Shown piece after piece: positions 45,645-56,470 of a stretch of 64,000 nucleotides of DNA; position 1 is the first letter of the stretch; every line of letters starts with the position of its first letter. The notes below the pieces were generated by a model that did no database searches, was not told where the DNA came from, and saw only the letters and a program-made list of their open reading frames with translations. A program made the translations under genes and the position numbers. Location: positions 154,145,557 through 154,209,556 of the forward strand of contig CM043952.1 in the NCBI GenBank assembly GCA_014529385.2. The letters are read 5' to 3'. This DNA is from Adiantum capillus-veneris (Eukaryota > Streptophyta > Polypodiopsida > Polypodiales > Pteridaceae).

Positions 45645-45795
45645 AAAGTTACCAGGGAACGCGTTCCCACGGGTCTAGGATGCCGGAACAGCGTTCTGGC
45701 CGGTCAAAGCTCAGGCTGATTGTTTCTTTGAGGGCTTACCAAGCGAGTTGCCTCCTTCACGTCTGAAGATCACACGATTGATTTGATTCTCGATA
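45645..45795 (+). repeat. Partial duplicate of the hAT 5' end plus gypsy flank
   Basis: The hAT left end occurs twice. The sequence 45,555-45,700 (gypsy flank, GTACATCT, then AAAGTTACCAGGGAACGCG) is repeated at 45,715-45,850 (flank, GTACATCC, then ATACCAGGGAACGCA). The inner copy at 45,804 is continuous with the rest of the hAT, so the outer one is an extra partial copy. Confidence 0.85.
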
Positions 45796-45803
45796 GTACA
45801 TCC
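45796..45803. other. hAT target-site duplication, left
   Basis: GTACATCC, identical to 49,052-49,059. 8 bp is the hAT size. Confidence 0.88.
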
Positions 45804-46066
45804 AAAAGATACCAGGGAACGCATTCCCACGGGTCAAGAACGCCGAAACAACGTTCCAATCAGTCAAAGTTACAAGGAACGTCCCGAAACGGATGGCGTT
45901 TCGCATGCCATCCGTTTCGGATGACAGGCTAGTATCGGAACGTTTGGACCCGAATGGACCGGAACAGGATGGAACGGCCGGAACTTCAGAAAACGTGCAG
46001 ATTTCCTCCAAGCTCCAACGGTCACAAACGGGCAGATTCTAGGGGGTTTTCTTTCTTGGCAGCCCT

Positions 46067-46073
46067 TATAAAA
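46067..46073 (+). promoter_or_regulatory. TATA box of the hAT transposase
   Basis: TATAAAA followed by a pyrimidine-rich CCCCCCTCACCCC start region and about 210 bp of leader before the ATG at 46,283. The same arrangement is kept in the MITE. Confidence 0.6.
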
Positions 46074-46282
46074 TGCTCCCCCCTCACCCCTTTCCTTCAC
46101 AATTGCAACAAGCCTCAAGGCTCTATCTCTCCCTTGCTCTCAAGCTCTACCCTCAAGCTCTGTCTCCCTGAGTCTCAAGAAGTGAAGCCTCTCTCTCAAG
46201 CTCTCAAGGAGTCCAGACCCTCTCTCAAGCTCTCTCTCTCAAACCCTCACGGATCAAGCTCTCTCTCTTTCTCAAATAATCC

Positions 46283-48395
46283 ATGGCCTCTTCTCTTACA
46301 ACCCCCTCCGTTCATGCAAGCAACACTCAAAAGACAAAGGAATGGTCATAGTGGGATGAAGTGACTTCGTAAAGGGGGGCATGACAGAGTGAGGACACAC
46401 TTTCTTTGAGTGTCGGGACATGGAAGTGAGATTTTGCACCAATGTACGCGTCGAGAAGAGGAAGGAGCTTGAGGAAAAGGATCGACAATTCAACCATAAA
46501 TCCAAGCCCGCACGGAAAGGTATCGACCCAAAGACTCTCATTTTCCCTTCTTCTCAACCCATTGCCAGTGGCGGTGAATCTTGATCGAGTCCGATTCGTC
46601 GCCAAAGGACCCTTGTCACCTCTTGGGACCCAAATGGGAAGGAAGAGGTGGATGCCGCTGTGGCCCGATTCTTTCATCACGACCATTCCCATTTGTCGCG
46701 ACTCAGTAAGCTTTATCGATTTTTTCTCTCATTTCTTCCGTTATCGTTGTTTCCGCCACTATGATCTCTAAAGTTTAAACTATGAATAATGATACTAACC
46801 TCTTCTATGTGTGATTGAAATAGGTCGAAGTATTGGAAAGCTATGATGCAGCGGATAGGAGAGTATGGCACCGTCTATGTGCCGCCATCTTCAAAGGCTC
46901 TCCGAACCACTTTGCTCGATCAAGAGAAGGCGATCGTGGAGCAAGCAACGCTCAATATTCAACGGCTTTGGGCAAAACACAGCGTTTCCCTCATTGCCGA
47001 CGGGTGCAGCAAGACAAGGAAGAGTCCATGGCCTCGTCGCATACTCGAGTGGAGAGATCTACTTTGTGCACTCTCATGATACCACCGAGAGTGGCAACTC
47101 CTCCGACTGTCCTCGCTACAGAGTGGACAGCAACCATACAAACGATCGGTGAGCAACATGTGACGTCCTTTGTCATAGAAGGGGGGGCATCAAACAGGGC
47201 AACAGCAGCTCTTGTAGATGGCCACTATCCACATGTGACAATGCGCTTTTGCATGGCACACTACTTAACAACCTTTTAAAAGACCTCCGCAAGCTATAAT
47301 GGATCACACCAATCATTACACATGCAGTGAAGATTGTTAATTTCATCAACAATCACAACTTCATTCAGTGTGAGTACTTCAAGAGGTCGGGCGGCAAAGT
47401 GCTTCTAAAGTATTCAGACACCCACTTCGCATTCAACTTTCTCCTTGTGCGCAGGTTGTCTGAATGTCAAAATGCGGTCCGACGGGTCTTCATCAGTGAT
47501 AAGTTCACCACCTCTACCTATGCAAAGACTATTGCAAGGATTTTGTGCAAGGAGAAGGTAGAGGATCTTGAGTCTAGACGCACAAGTAAAACCGGTGATT
47601 CATTTGCTTCGGTGATTCATTTGCATGGACCCTTGCATTCGCAAGGTTTATAAGGCAATGGACCGCATGATCGAGCAGCTTAAGCCGGATGCAGAGCGAT
47701 ATGATGAGATCCATGCGCTTTGTAGCTCGAGGTGGAATTCATATGCCTCTCCTTTACACGGGGCAGCATACATGGTGGATCTAGAGTTCCAAGGTGCAGG
47801 GCAAGAGACAGATAAAGAAGTCATGAATCAATTTCCAGAGATCTTAAACAAGATGGTTCTAGACAGAGATGGGTGACGCATTGTCACAGATCAGTTGAGA
47901 CAGCACAAAGAGATGCGGGGGTCATTTGGCAGTCCACATGCGCAAATTAATCGAAAGAAGATAGGTCAAGTGCTATGGTGAGAGGACTATGGCTATGATG
48001 GCCCTGAGCTTCAAAGATTGACGATCCGTATTCTCAACTAGTCAGTTAATACCTCATGCTTGAAGCAATTGTGGAGTACCTTTAGCCACATTGCTGCTAA
48101 GAAGAGGAATGGGCTTGGGCTAGAGAAGGCAAATGATCTTGTCTTTGTCAGCACAAATTTGAAAATGCTTTGCAAGAGTACAAGTAAACAGACAGATCCT
48201 TTTACACAATGGGAGATGGAGCAAGAGGCTCCTCAGGTAGGTGGAGATACAGAGGCACCAATACTAGGTACTTCCTCCATGGTCGAGGTCGAGGTCGAGC
48301 CGAGCCTGGAGCTCGATGATAAGGCATGGGAAAATGTGCATGACATACAACCGACTACTACTAATTGGGAGGTTTCTCATGCTAGTGGCTCTTGA
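46283..48395 (+). pseudogene. hAT transposase, DUF659 type, one intron
   Basis: ATG at 46,283 (MASSLTTPSVHASNTQKTKE), then a broken BED finger (WDEVTS … GHTFFECRDMEVRFCTNV) to about 46,450. EEVDAAVARFFHHD ends exon 1. Exon 2 gives QRIGEYGTVYVPPSSKALRT, LLDQEKAIVEQ, WAKHSVSLIADG, then in other frames TATIQTIGEQHVTSFVIEGG, RFCMAHYL, VKIVNFINNHNF, RWNSYASPLHGAAYMVDLEF, LWSTFSHIAAKKRNGLGLEK and ANDLVFVSTNLKML. This is DUF659, the RNase H-like hAT core and the dimerisation region in normal order. Stops near 46,330, 47,276 and 47,870 and several frame changes show it is dead. Intact protein would move the element and the MITE. Confidence 0.85.
46706..46823 (+). other. Intron of the hAT transposase
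   Basis: 118 nt, CTCA|GTAAGC … GAAATAG|GTCG, AT- and pyrimidine-rich. It lies between VDAAVARFF-type and IGEYGxxYxPPS-type conserved blocks, where removing it restores the family order. Confidence 0.65.
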
Positions 48396-49051
48396 GTCTT
48401 GAGTCTTGACTCTTGAGACTTTAGGACTTCCATTATCCATAACTTTCTGTATTGCGGCTTGCCCCCTTTGTAGCATCTTTATGGTATTTGTCACCTTTGG
48501 TTTTTGATAATGTGGTTTGCCCCTATAGTCTCATTATGGTGTCTCATTATGGTATATGTCACCTTTGGTTTTTTTATAGCGCCTTGGCAGGCCTTGTTAG
48601 CCAAAATTAAGCGAAAACTATATTTTGCTCAATGTCAAGGCTCGACTTTCAAGTCTCGTCTCTAAACTTCTACCCCTTGCAATTATTTGAGAGCTCTAAT
48701 CAGTACTTGCATGTGCTATTGTGTATGGACATTGTGTCTGTTGTGTGCATTGTATGTACACAACTGTGTGCATTGTATGTACACAACAGATACATTGTAT
48801 GTACTATGACCGCGGCGTCGCATATAACAATCAAGTCATAATAAGGTTGAATGGTCTTCAGATCGTGTTTTTTGTGGGTATTAGAGTCAAAGGACTCTAG
48901 TACCACTTATATTCAAACACATAACACTAAAATCTGCATCATTTGGGTGTTTTCTATGCCTCTCGTTACACGTCGTTCTCGTTCTGGACCCCTTGCCGTT
49001 CCCCCATTCCGTAGGGAGGCCTGTCGCCATTCCCGTTCCAAGTAACTCTCA

Positions 49052-49059
49052 GTACATCC
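49052..49059. other. hAT target-site duplication, right
   Basis: GTACATCC, identical to 45,796-45,803. Confidence 0.88.
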
Positions 49060-49230
49060 CCAAACCGGTGACCTTACAGAGTTAGCCGAGCCCAATGAAG
49101 AATTAATGAACCGGAACAGATTTCCAAGAATCGATGATAAACTCGAAAGACTTAAGGGTTCTACTTACTTTAGCCAAATTGATCCGAAGAGTGGTTATCA
49201 TCATATCCAAATTTCTCTTGGAGACGTTGT
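49060..49230 (+). pseudogene. Reverse-transcriptase fragment of gypsy element 1
   Basis: The continuation of element 1 after the hAT. FPRIDDKLERLKGSTYFSQI and DPKSGYHHIQISLGDVV match the fingers/palm start of gypsy RT (PRIDDLLDxLxGxxxFSxIDLKSGYHQIRI). About 60 bp that in element 2 encode KKDGSWRMCINYRALNK are missing. The match ends at about 49,230 where the LINE begins. Confidence 0.8.
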
Positions 49231-49350
49231 TGCTTGTCTCTTTGCTTTAGTCAGCCAGCATTTTTTTCCAATCATCTGGTCTGTCCGTTCTAGTGTGTGT
49301 CTTCGTACGCTTGGTTTGTGTGTTTGCAACTCCTTGTCTGCCTGCTAAAA

Positions 49351-49351
<1 letters not shown>

Positions 49352-49419
<68 letters not shown>
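49352..49419. repeat. (GT)n microsatellite
   Basis: About 34 GT units in the LINE leader. Frames encoding VCVCVC or HTHTHT are artefacts. Confidence 0.97.
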
Positions 49420-49420
<1 letters not shown>

Positions 49421-49857
49421 AGAGAGAGTGGTGTGTGGTGGAGAGAGAGGCTCGCGTCTGGTTATCTTCCATCTGAGTGCTCCTGGGAGACCCTCATCGT
49501 TGTATTCCCTGCATCTGAGTGCTCCTGCACGACCCTCGTCGATGTTCCCTAAGTGGCATGCTCCGCTGGGAGAGTGCATTAGTTGCTTTTGGGTTTTTTG
49601 CACCCCTGCGGGCCATTCAGTGTTATTTTGTTTTCCACCTTTTGAGTGCTTTGCTTTTCACGTTTTGGCCTTAGCTCCTGGTTGCTTTGGTGGGAGGGTG
49701 TGTGTGTGCGTAGGTGAGTGATGCCTTGTTCCCTGCTTTAGTAAGCTTATGCCGAGTTTTTAGTGAGAAAGATGCAATAGGTGATCAGTGTGGCTTTTTC
49801 TCTTCCTGTACATTTTCCTTAGGGTCGTAAAAATAGGAGTAGTGGTATGCTTTTACT

Positions 49858-51046
49858 ATGGCAGAAGAAGCGGTTTACAAACACAAGAAACGGGTGGATT
49901 TCTCCTCTATGGATGCGGCAAATATCAAAAAAGAATGTCTGTCCGAGGATTTTGCGAATGCTCGGAATGCCTGGGAAGGCCACGAGTGCTTATTCCGGTT
50001 CAAAAACTCAGGGATCCGATAGCCCAATATGCTTTGAATGTCGTTATCTTTTTTTTTCGAGACAAAATGCCCTCTGCACATGATGTAGGTCAATGGGTTG
50101 ATTTTTTTGCTTAAAAAGATAAGCTATCAAAGGGGTATATTTTGGCGCGCGAGGCTTTTAGGGAGTCTTGTTGGCAGACATGGATGCTCATTCGCAATTG
50201 TTGGAAATGACTCCTTTGCTTTTCAATATGCAAATGACACATGTATTGTCATGGGCACTTGTAAAGATTATCAGAGCTTGATCCGACACAGGTGTCCAGT
50301 TTAGGTGGAAATAGTGGGATTTCCACACACATGGAAGCATTTTTTACCTCTTTTAGCTACTCAGTTGGGTAAAGTGATATGTCCCCCAAACCTCGATACC
50401 AATTCCAATGGATTCTGTGTGTTTTGGGATACACATAACCCGATGCCTCCAGGAACCATGGTTAATTCCAGTGATCCAATGGTAGGCAAAAAGCCGTTTA
50501 AACTCAAATGGGGGAAATTTGCAGGTGCATGTTTTAGTTGTGGAATATTTGGCCATATGCAATATAAAAGCCTTGAGCCACTGTTGAAACCGCCGCATTC
50601 TGTTGTTCCTACATCTGAGATCATGTTGTCTCTCCCTCTTCTTCGTCTATGAACACAAAGACAGGAGATTTAAATAGAAATGTGCAGTCTCAACAGGATA
50701 AAAATAAAAATCAGCCTTTGGCCAATGTACAGTCTAGTGTGAAGACCGACACAAAAGGTGAAGGCAAAGTGGTTGATGGTTGGGAAACTCCAAAGATGAT
50801 GGCTAACCTCGTTTTCCACCTATATCCAGAAATTATGTGTCTGCTTCATGGCAAAAGTGGTGGCATGATCACAAATCGCTAACGGAAGCATGGGATAGAG
50901 TGGTTCATCCTTACAAAGATGCTTTGCTTGGTTCTACATCTACATCATTCCTTATGCACCACCCTTCCTCAAAAGAAACGCATGTGGATTCTACTTTGAT
51001 GGTTGATGGTATGGAGGCAAATGTGCTTATAGGCACTACTTCTTGA
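49858..51046 (+). pseudogene. LINE ORF1 (nucleic-acid-binding, DUF4283/zf-CCHC_4-like)
   Basis: From ATG at 49,858 (MAEEAVYKHKKRVDFSSMDA) the protein reads through ECLSEDFANARNAWEGHECL, shifts, then VGFPHTWKHFLPLLATQLGK and WDTHNPMPPG (DUF4283-like fold of plant LINE ORF1), and FAGACFSCGIFGHMQYK, a knuckle CX2CX4H whose last cysteine is lysine. A hydrophilic tail (NRNVQSQQDKNKNQPLANVQ) and a C-terminal segment to 51,046 follow. Two or three frame changes are needed. ORF1 proteins of this kind coat LINE RNA. Confidence 0.6.
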
Positions 51047-51084
51047 TTTTCTTTTCCTGTGATTCTCATGTAAATATTGAACAG

Positions 51085-51440
51085 ATGCATTCTCCATTTA
51101 GATGTTTCACATATAACGTGCGAGGGTTGTGCAACTATGACAAGTGGAAGCTAACCTTGCATTATGTACATACGCATAGGGCAGACATTGTAGTATTACA
51201 AGAGCATCAGCCAGTTTTGGCTCATAATGACCCTAAGGGGCGATGGATGGTTGTTCATGCCTTATCAAGGGAAACATTTTGGAATTTGTTGGTATATATG
51301 CGTATACTGTTTCGGCCCAAAGAAGTCACTTTTGGCAAGGTTTAGCTAGATACCCCGGTCGTTCGCATGCATTTTGGTGTGGGGATTTTAATAATGCACC
51401 TGCTGTTATGTCCCGCTTGCACGAGAGGGGATCTAGGCTA
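51085..51440 (+). pseudogene. LINE ORF2 endonuclease fragment
   Basis: ATG at 51,085, then FRCFTYNVRGLCNYDKWK and HRADIVVLQEHQP, matching the AP-endonuclease start (xxxWNxRGLxxxxKxxxL, ADIxxLQE-K). After a frame change, ILEFVGIYAYTVSAQRSHFW and FWCGDFNNAP supply the GxYAP and GDFN motifs. The asparagine of TWNVRG is kept. The sequence stops shortly after GDFN, and RT is absent. Confidence 0.78.
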
Positions 51441-51682
51441 GACGCCGTCGGGATGGGCGTCCAATGTCCGGGTGAACTCAGTGTGAACCCGGTCAGTGTG
51501 GAACCTGTAACTCATTAAAAAACTCTTACAGAGAGAGTTTTTGCAGAAAAGCTCAGTTTTCAGCCCTCTGCTTCTCTCCCACCGCTCCTCTCTCTCACCT
51601 GCTTACACTCTCGCGCTCCCGCCATCGCCTGCTCGCCTTCAAGTGCTCACGCCAACGCGTAGAGCTCTTCACAGTACAACTT

Positions 51683-52760
51683 TTGGCGATAAAAAATGCA
51701 GAAAAGGGCCCGGTTTCGGTGAAACTTCCAGATTTTCACGAACTCGCCATGGATTCCTCTAGCTTGGATGTGCAGCATGACGATGCGCCAAGTAACATTC
51801 AAATTCCGTTCACGCATGCTCTATACACATGGATCACAATTACTTTCCAAAGCTTCGACCAACATATGTCCACTCTGGAAAACGAGAACGTCCAGACAAA
51901 CATTCACTTGACCTCTCTCGAAGGGGCCGTGCAGGGGTTTAATTCCCGGCTTACCGTCTGGAAAATACACCTCAATCGACGACTACGCGCATTTCCAAGG
52001 GCGAAACCCATCTCTAGCAACTGCAAACGCAAGTTGCTGCTTTTGGGCTTTCACAAGGTGGTCCAACTGCCACGATTCCACAAATTTCTCATGAGAAGAG
52101 AAAGAATCTACAAAACTGGCCATAAATAACTGGCTTCACCAGTGGACCGTGCACTTTGACCTCCATGGGGAGCATGATGAACAGAGGATTCAAACGATTC
52201 CTCTTTATCTGCGCAGTCAGGCGCTTACCTGGTGGCACGACATGACAGAGAAGCCTACGAGGTGGGCTGCCTTTTGTGCGAAACTCAAGAAGGATTTCGC
52301 CAAAATAGATCCTTTGAAAGCTTACACCAAACTGTAGAGTCTTTCGATGAAAGCTATGTCTTTTAATAAATACACAACGGCTTTCAAAGAAGCATTCACC
52401 TTTTGTAAGGTAAATTCTACGCACGATGTTCACGTGTACTTGTTTGGATTACATGAAGATTACCGTTGGGGCTTAATCAAGGGCAAAGCCCTGAATGACA
52501 TCGAGTATGTTGTGGCAAAAGCCAGGACATTCCATTTAATAAATGGAGCGAATTACGAGAAGATAAGAAGTTCAGACCCCGATTCCATCAAAAGGTTCAA
52601 ATCACCTTCCAGACCTTCTCAAGAGAAGAAAAAAGCCAAAAATGCTTCAGTTGTTGATGCACTGAAGAAGGGAGCTTCCTTCGGATGTGGCCAGATAGGT
52701 CATTAAATCAAGGATTGCCCCAAGAAGAAGACAAAGAAACTGCAAGGTCATCCTTCGGTT
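51683..52760 (+). pseudogene. Gag of gypsy element 3
   Basis: The N-terminal frame is 51,683-52,129. After a shift, NWLHQWTVHFDLHGEHDEQR, IPLYLRSQALTWWHDMTEKP and FAKIDPLKAYTKL match the retrotransposon-gag domain (W near the A-x-TWW turn). A second frame (52,347-52,706) continues the helical part and leads through a lysine-rich stretch to FGCGQIGHXIKDCPKKK, a zinc knuckle interrupted by one stop at about 52,705. Confidence 0.75.
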
Positions 52761-52889
52761 TAAATTCACGAGATCTCAAGTACCTCTAATGTCATTCAAG
52801 TTGAAATCCATCAATTAGTGCGCAGCTCATGCACTAATTGTACTTTTAGCACCAAAGTGTTTGATAAGCACGATCTTCTCTGTTTCCCG

Positions 52890-53190
52890 AGAAGATCAAT
52901 GGTCACGACGTGACCGTACTTCTTGACAATGGAAGCTCACACAATTTTGTGGATGCAAAATTGGTGCAGAACGGAGCCTGCAGACGCGGGACAGTGACAA
53001 TGAGTATCGCGTGAAGATGGCTCGTAGTGAGGATACTGATGTATGGAATCAAATGGTTCTAGATTTGTCGCTCGAGCTAGCTGATTACATAGAGAACCTG
53101 GATTTCCACATCATGCGCTTGGATAGAGTAGATGTTATTTTAGAAATTCCATGGTTTTATGACAAACAAGACTCATTGTATATAGAGTCC
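52890..53190 (+). pseudogene. Protease of gypsy element 3
   Basis: VTVLLDNGSSHNFVDAKLV at about 52,908-52,965 (active site D-N-G-S in place of D-T/S-G-A/S) and RVDVILEIPWFYDKQDS at about 53,125-53,170 (second motif, LGxxWL drifted). Frame changes lie between them. Confidence 0.65.
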
Positions 53191-53230
53191 GGACTATGTA
53201 CATCACTCGCTTGTTTTTGTTAAACAGGAC

Positions 53231-54160
53231 ATGCCTCATGTATCTGTATCGCTTTGTAATCAGATTTCTGAAAATAATGATTTTGCAATACCAATTGTTA
53301 CTCCTTTGGAAATGTACAAAGACTCAAAGTCTCCTGATGTTGACTTGTATCAATGTGTACCATCTGCTTGGTTTGATTCCTTAGTGCTTGGTACTTCTAT
53401 CATTGAATTTTGTAAAAATGTTTCATGTTCTTCTGTTAAACTTGGGGATTCCGATGAATCCAACCTTATCCGAGAAATCATGACTAATTTCAAGGATGTT
53501 TTTCCTCATGATCTACATCTTGGCTTGCCGCCTTCGAGAGGAGTAGATCATGGTATTGAGTTGGTGGCTGATAGTCACCCCTTCTCAAAGCATCCCTATC
53601 AGTTTAGTAAAACGGAGGAGGACGAGATTCAGCGGCCAAGTAAATCCCCGCGGGGAGCGCCTCTGTTGCTTTCTCGAAGGAAGGATAACACTATGCGCTT
53701 CTGCACGGATTACAAGGGGTTGAATAAGCTCACTGTCAAGAATAAGTATCCGCTCCAACGCATGGACGATCTGATAGATCAGCTCCATGGAGCGTTGTAT
53801 TTTACGAAGATAGACCTACGATCAAGCTATCACCAGATACGGATCAAACTGGAAGATGTTCCCAAGACTGGTTTTCATACGCGTTATGGTCACTATGAGT
53901 TTTTGGTCTTGCCTTTTGGTTTGACCAATGCTCCAGCTACGTTTCAGCAGATGATGAATGATCTACTGAGACCGTTTCTAGGCAACTTCGTTGTATTTCT
54001 CGATGACATCTTGATCTACAGCCGAAGTTTGTCAGAGCATTTAGCGCATACACACTGTTCTTGAGGTACTGAGAACTCAGAAGCTTTATGCTAAGGCTTC
54101 TAAGTGTGAATTCTTTAAGAAAGAGCTTCTGTACTTGAATCATATCATTACTCGCGATGG
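53231..54160 (+). pseudogene. Reverse transcriptase of gypsy element 3
   Basis: The 277-codon frame contains the pre-RT segment ([20 protein letters not shown]), fingers ([20 protein letters not shown]), palm ([20 protein letters not shown]), [20 protein letters not shown] and the catalytic box [11 protein letters not shown] (F-L-D-D for Y-x-D-D; the two metal-binding aspartates are kept). It runs out at 54,064 after SLSEHL and continues one frame over to the thumb (LYAKASKCEFFKKELLYL). The frameshift near 54,060 prevents a full polyprotein. Confidence 0.88.
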
Positions 54161-54399
54161 AATTCACGTTGACCCTGAAAAGTTGGATTAAGTGCAAAAT
54201 TGGCTCATTCTAAAGAATATACGCTAACTAAAGTCCTTTTTAGGCTTTATATGATTCTTTTGCAAATTTATCAAGGATTACTCTAAAGTTGCTGCTTCGC
54301 TTACGCGACTTTTAAAAGGAGGGGTGAAGCGCCAAAGACTTTGGGTCCTCACCGTAAAGATAACCCCCCTATGGTCTGAAATGAACATCTCGACGAGAA

Positions 54400-54957
54400 A
54401 TGGTGACTACTACACCAATATTGCACATTGTGGATCCTAGCAAACCGTTTGTGGTTAAAACAGATGCTAGTGACTACGCCATTGGTGCGGCGTTATACGA
54501 GGATGGACATCCTGTTGCATTTGAAAGTAAGAAACTTTCTAACACTGAGATGCGTTATTCGACGCATGAGAAGGAGCTTTACGCCGTAGTCCATGCCTTG
54601 AGGAAATGGTGGTACTACTTGTATGGCTCTACGTTTGTTGCATGGACAGACCATCACTCTTGGCACTATGTCTGTGATCAGGGTGATCTCAGAGGCCGGA
54701 AGGCTAGATGGATTGAGCTTATGCAAGAGTTTGACTTTGAGATCCGTTATAGAAAAGGATCCAACAATCGAGTTTCCATTGCACTCAACAAGATTCCTAA
54801 GGTTAACGCATTGTCTACGGCTGAAATCTCGACGGATTTCTATCTCTCTCTCCGAGGGCTATGTCGTTCCGATAGCTATTTTGACAAGATATGGAACGGA
54901 TCGAAGAAGCAGGGCATGACTCGTGTACAGCCTTGGGTGGTCTGGAGACCCAAGTAA
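54400..54957 (+). pseudogene. RNase H of gypsy element 3
   Basis: TDASDYAIGAALYEDGHPVA and FESKKLSNTEMRYSTHEKEL then YAVVHALRKWWYYLYGSTFV and WTDHHS give the first aspartate, the glutamate and the middle aspartate of the catalytic set. KARWIELMQEFDFEIRYRKG follows, and the expected NxVADALSR is drifted to NRVSIALNK, losing the last aspartate. Confidence 0.85.
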
Positions 54958-54959
54958 GT

Positions 54960-55766
54960 CATGCTGGAGAGACGAGACAGCGACACAATTCCATTAGAGA
55001 TAGACTATTGTTCAAAAATGGAAAAGTCTTCGTGTCGGAAATCGATGAGGTTCAACAAAGGATTTTGTTCGAATGCCACGATGTTCCTAGCGCTGGGCAC
55101 CCAGGCATCCAAAGAACTTTGGCTTTGGTCAAGCGATATTTCTATTAGCCAAGGATGCGTCCTAACATAGAGAGCTATGTGAAGAGATGCACTCAGTGTC
55201 AAGTCAAGGAAGAGCGCCTTAAGACTGCTGGCCTGCTACATCCATTGGAAATCCCACATGCCAATTGAAAAAGTATTTCCATGGACTTTATCGTTGGTTT
55301 GCCGATTCCTAGTCGTGCCAATGACACCATTTGGGTTGTGGTCGATACACTTCCAAAAATGGCGAAATTTATTCCAACGAAGTCGACTGTAAAAAGCCAT
55401 GAGTTGGCGGTTTTATTTGTCGATCAGCTTTATAAGTTGTATGGTCTGCCAGAGGATATCATCAGTGATCGAGATACTAAGTTCACTAGGCAATTTTGGC
55501 GAGATGTGTTTGCTCATCTTCAGACGAAATTGCGTATGTCGTCTTCTGACCATCGCGAGTCCGATGGACAAACTGAGAGGATAAATCACACGTTAGAGGA
55601 CATGTTGAGGGCTTATGCTCTCAGGCAACCTGATTGGGAAAGGTATCACTTTGCCTACAATAGTAGCAAGCATTCTACCACTAGATTTAGCCCATTCATG
55701 CTGATGTATGGATTCGAGCCTAAATCTATGATTGCTATTCGCTTAGAGAAAGTCAAGGAACGCCAA
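54960..55766 (+). pseudogene. Integrase of gypsy element 3, truncated
   Basis: The HHCC zinc domain (ECHDVPSAGHPGIQRTLALV … RCTQCQVKEE) is split by stops near 55,146 and 55,268. The DDE core starts MDFIVGLPIPSRANDTIWVV; VDTLP stands where VDRxx is usual. GLPEDIISDRDTKFTRQFW supplies the second aspartate, and SSDHRESDGQTERINHTLED (normally HPQTDGQTERxNxxLE) the glutamate. It reads to GFEPKSMIAIRLEKVKERQ and is cut at 55,766 by the LTR of element 4, so the C-terminal domain is missing. Confidence 0.88.
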
Positions 55767-56178
55767 TGTAACAAGCTTGGACACTCCAAGTCGAGAATCT
55801 ACTACAACACCACAAATAATCACGTCAAAACAATTCGGTGTTCAAAATTGATTCAACATTGGCCCGGGACAGTTCCGGGACAATTCTGTACCTAGAGATA
55901 TTGGCCCCAAAGGCTGGCGCCCCTTTCGGAATTTCTTTTTGTATTAATCTGCAACTCAAAGTACAAGCGAGTAGCCGGGACTCACTCTCAGACTCTGCGT
56001 CCAGATGCTGTGAGAAGTGAGAGCCCAAAATACTAATTTAAAGAGTTTACAAGGGATGCTAAAAGCAGAGCCCCAAAAGCTGAACATCAAAAGCCTCGCC
56101 AAAAATAAAGCAATAGCTTTTCTGTTTTCTCACAAGCTCTCTCTCTCTCTCTTGAGAAAATAAAGCAGAAAGCAAAGG

Positions 56179-56241
<63 letters not shown>

Positions 56242-56458
56242 ATTTGGATACATAAAGCAAACCAAAAACTGCCACTTGCTTTTCCTGCTGCCCCAAATTC
56301 CGTAGCAAAACACGGGCGTCCATACAGCTTGCCACGTGTCAGTCAAAGCGCATTTTTCGGGGCTGCCGAACAGCCAGCCACATCAACAAGCCAACCGGGG
56401 GGTCTTTTGCAATAGGGTGTGTGTGTGTATTGGGCAGCCACGTCACAAAGTTGTGACA
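55767..56458 (-). repeat. 3' LTR of gypsy element 4
   Basis: 692 bp on the minus strand from TGTCACAACTTTGTGACG to CAAGCTTGTTACA. The last 450 bp match, inverted, the LTR of element 2 at 59,350-59,846, so elements 1, 2 and 4 belong to one LTR family. It carries (CT)n tracts at about 56,142-56,153 and 56,181-56,239. Near its start it holds the short inverted pair GTCACAA/TTGTGAC. Confidence 0.85.
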
Positions 56459-56470
56459 TACCCCCTTTTT
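56459..56470 (-). promoter_or_regulatory. Polypurine tract of gypsy element 4
   Basis: The minus strand reads AAAAAGGGGGTA directly before the LTR's TGTCAC. Confidence 0.75.

Larger units (their letters stand above)
45804..49051 (+). mobile_element. hAT transposon (DUF659 type) inserted in gypsy element 1
   Basis: 3,248 bp bounded by the perfect 8-bp repeat GTACATCC. The gypsy sequence left of it (…SEGLPSELP…AGTACATCC) resumes at the right (AAACCGGTGACCTTA), matching uninterrupted element 2 (CACATCATTGAACCGGGTACC). The ends are imperfect inverted repeats: AGTTACCAGGGAACG on the left (best seen in the outer copy) and GAGTTACTTGGAACG on the right. Contents in order are a promoter with TATA box, a leader rich in CTCTCAAGCTC, transposase with one intron, and a 3' region shared with the MITE at 42.6-43.1 kb. 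Confidence 0.88.
49231..51440 (+). mobile_element. LINE retrotransposon, 3' truncated
   Basis: It starts where the gypsy RT match stops (about 49,231). It has a leader of about 630 bp with a (GT)n tract, ORF1 with a knuckle-like domain and ORF2 opening with an AP-type endonuclease. Reverse transcriptase and a poly(A) tail are missing because gypsy element 3 or a deletion intervenes at about 51,440. Because LINEs usually lose the 5' end, the presence of leader plus ORF1 suggests it was a full-length insertion. Confidence 0.68.
51683..55766 (+). mobile_element. Gypsy element 3, interior, 3' end cut by element 4
   Basis: A plus-strand Ty3/gypsy interior in order gag, protease, RT, RNase H, integrase. 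Its frames are the best preserved in the window. The integrase stops abruptly at 55,766, exactly where the TGTAAC end of a minus-strand LTR begins. The 200 bp before 51,683 may be the end of its 5' LTR, but no partner or primer-binding site was identified. Confidence 0.82.

Noticed and set aside
49293-49721. 142-codon frame with a VCVCVC tract
   Set aside because: It is driven by the (GT)n tract in the LINE leader. The antisense HTHTHT frame is open for the same reason.
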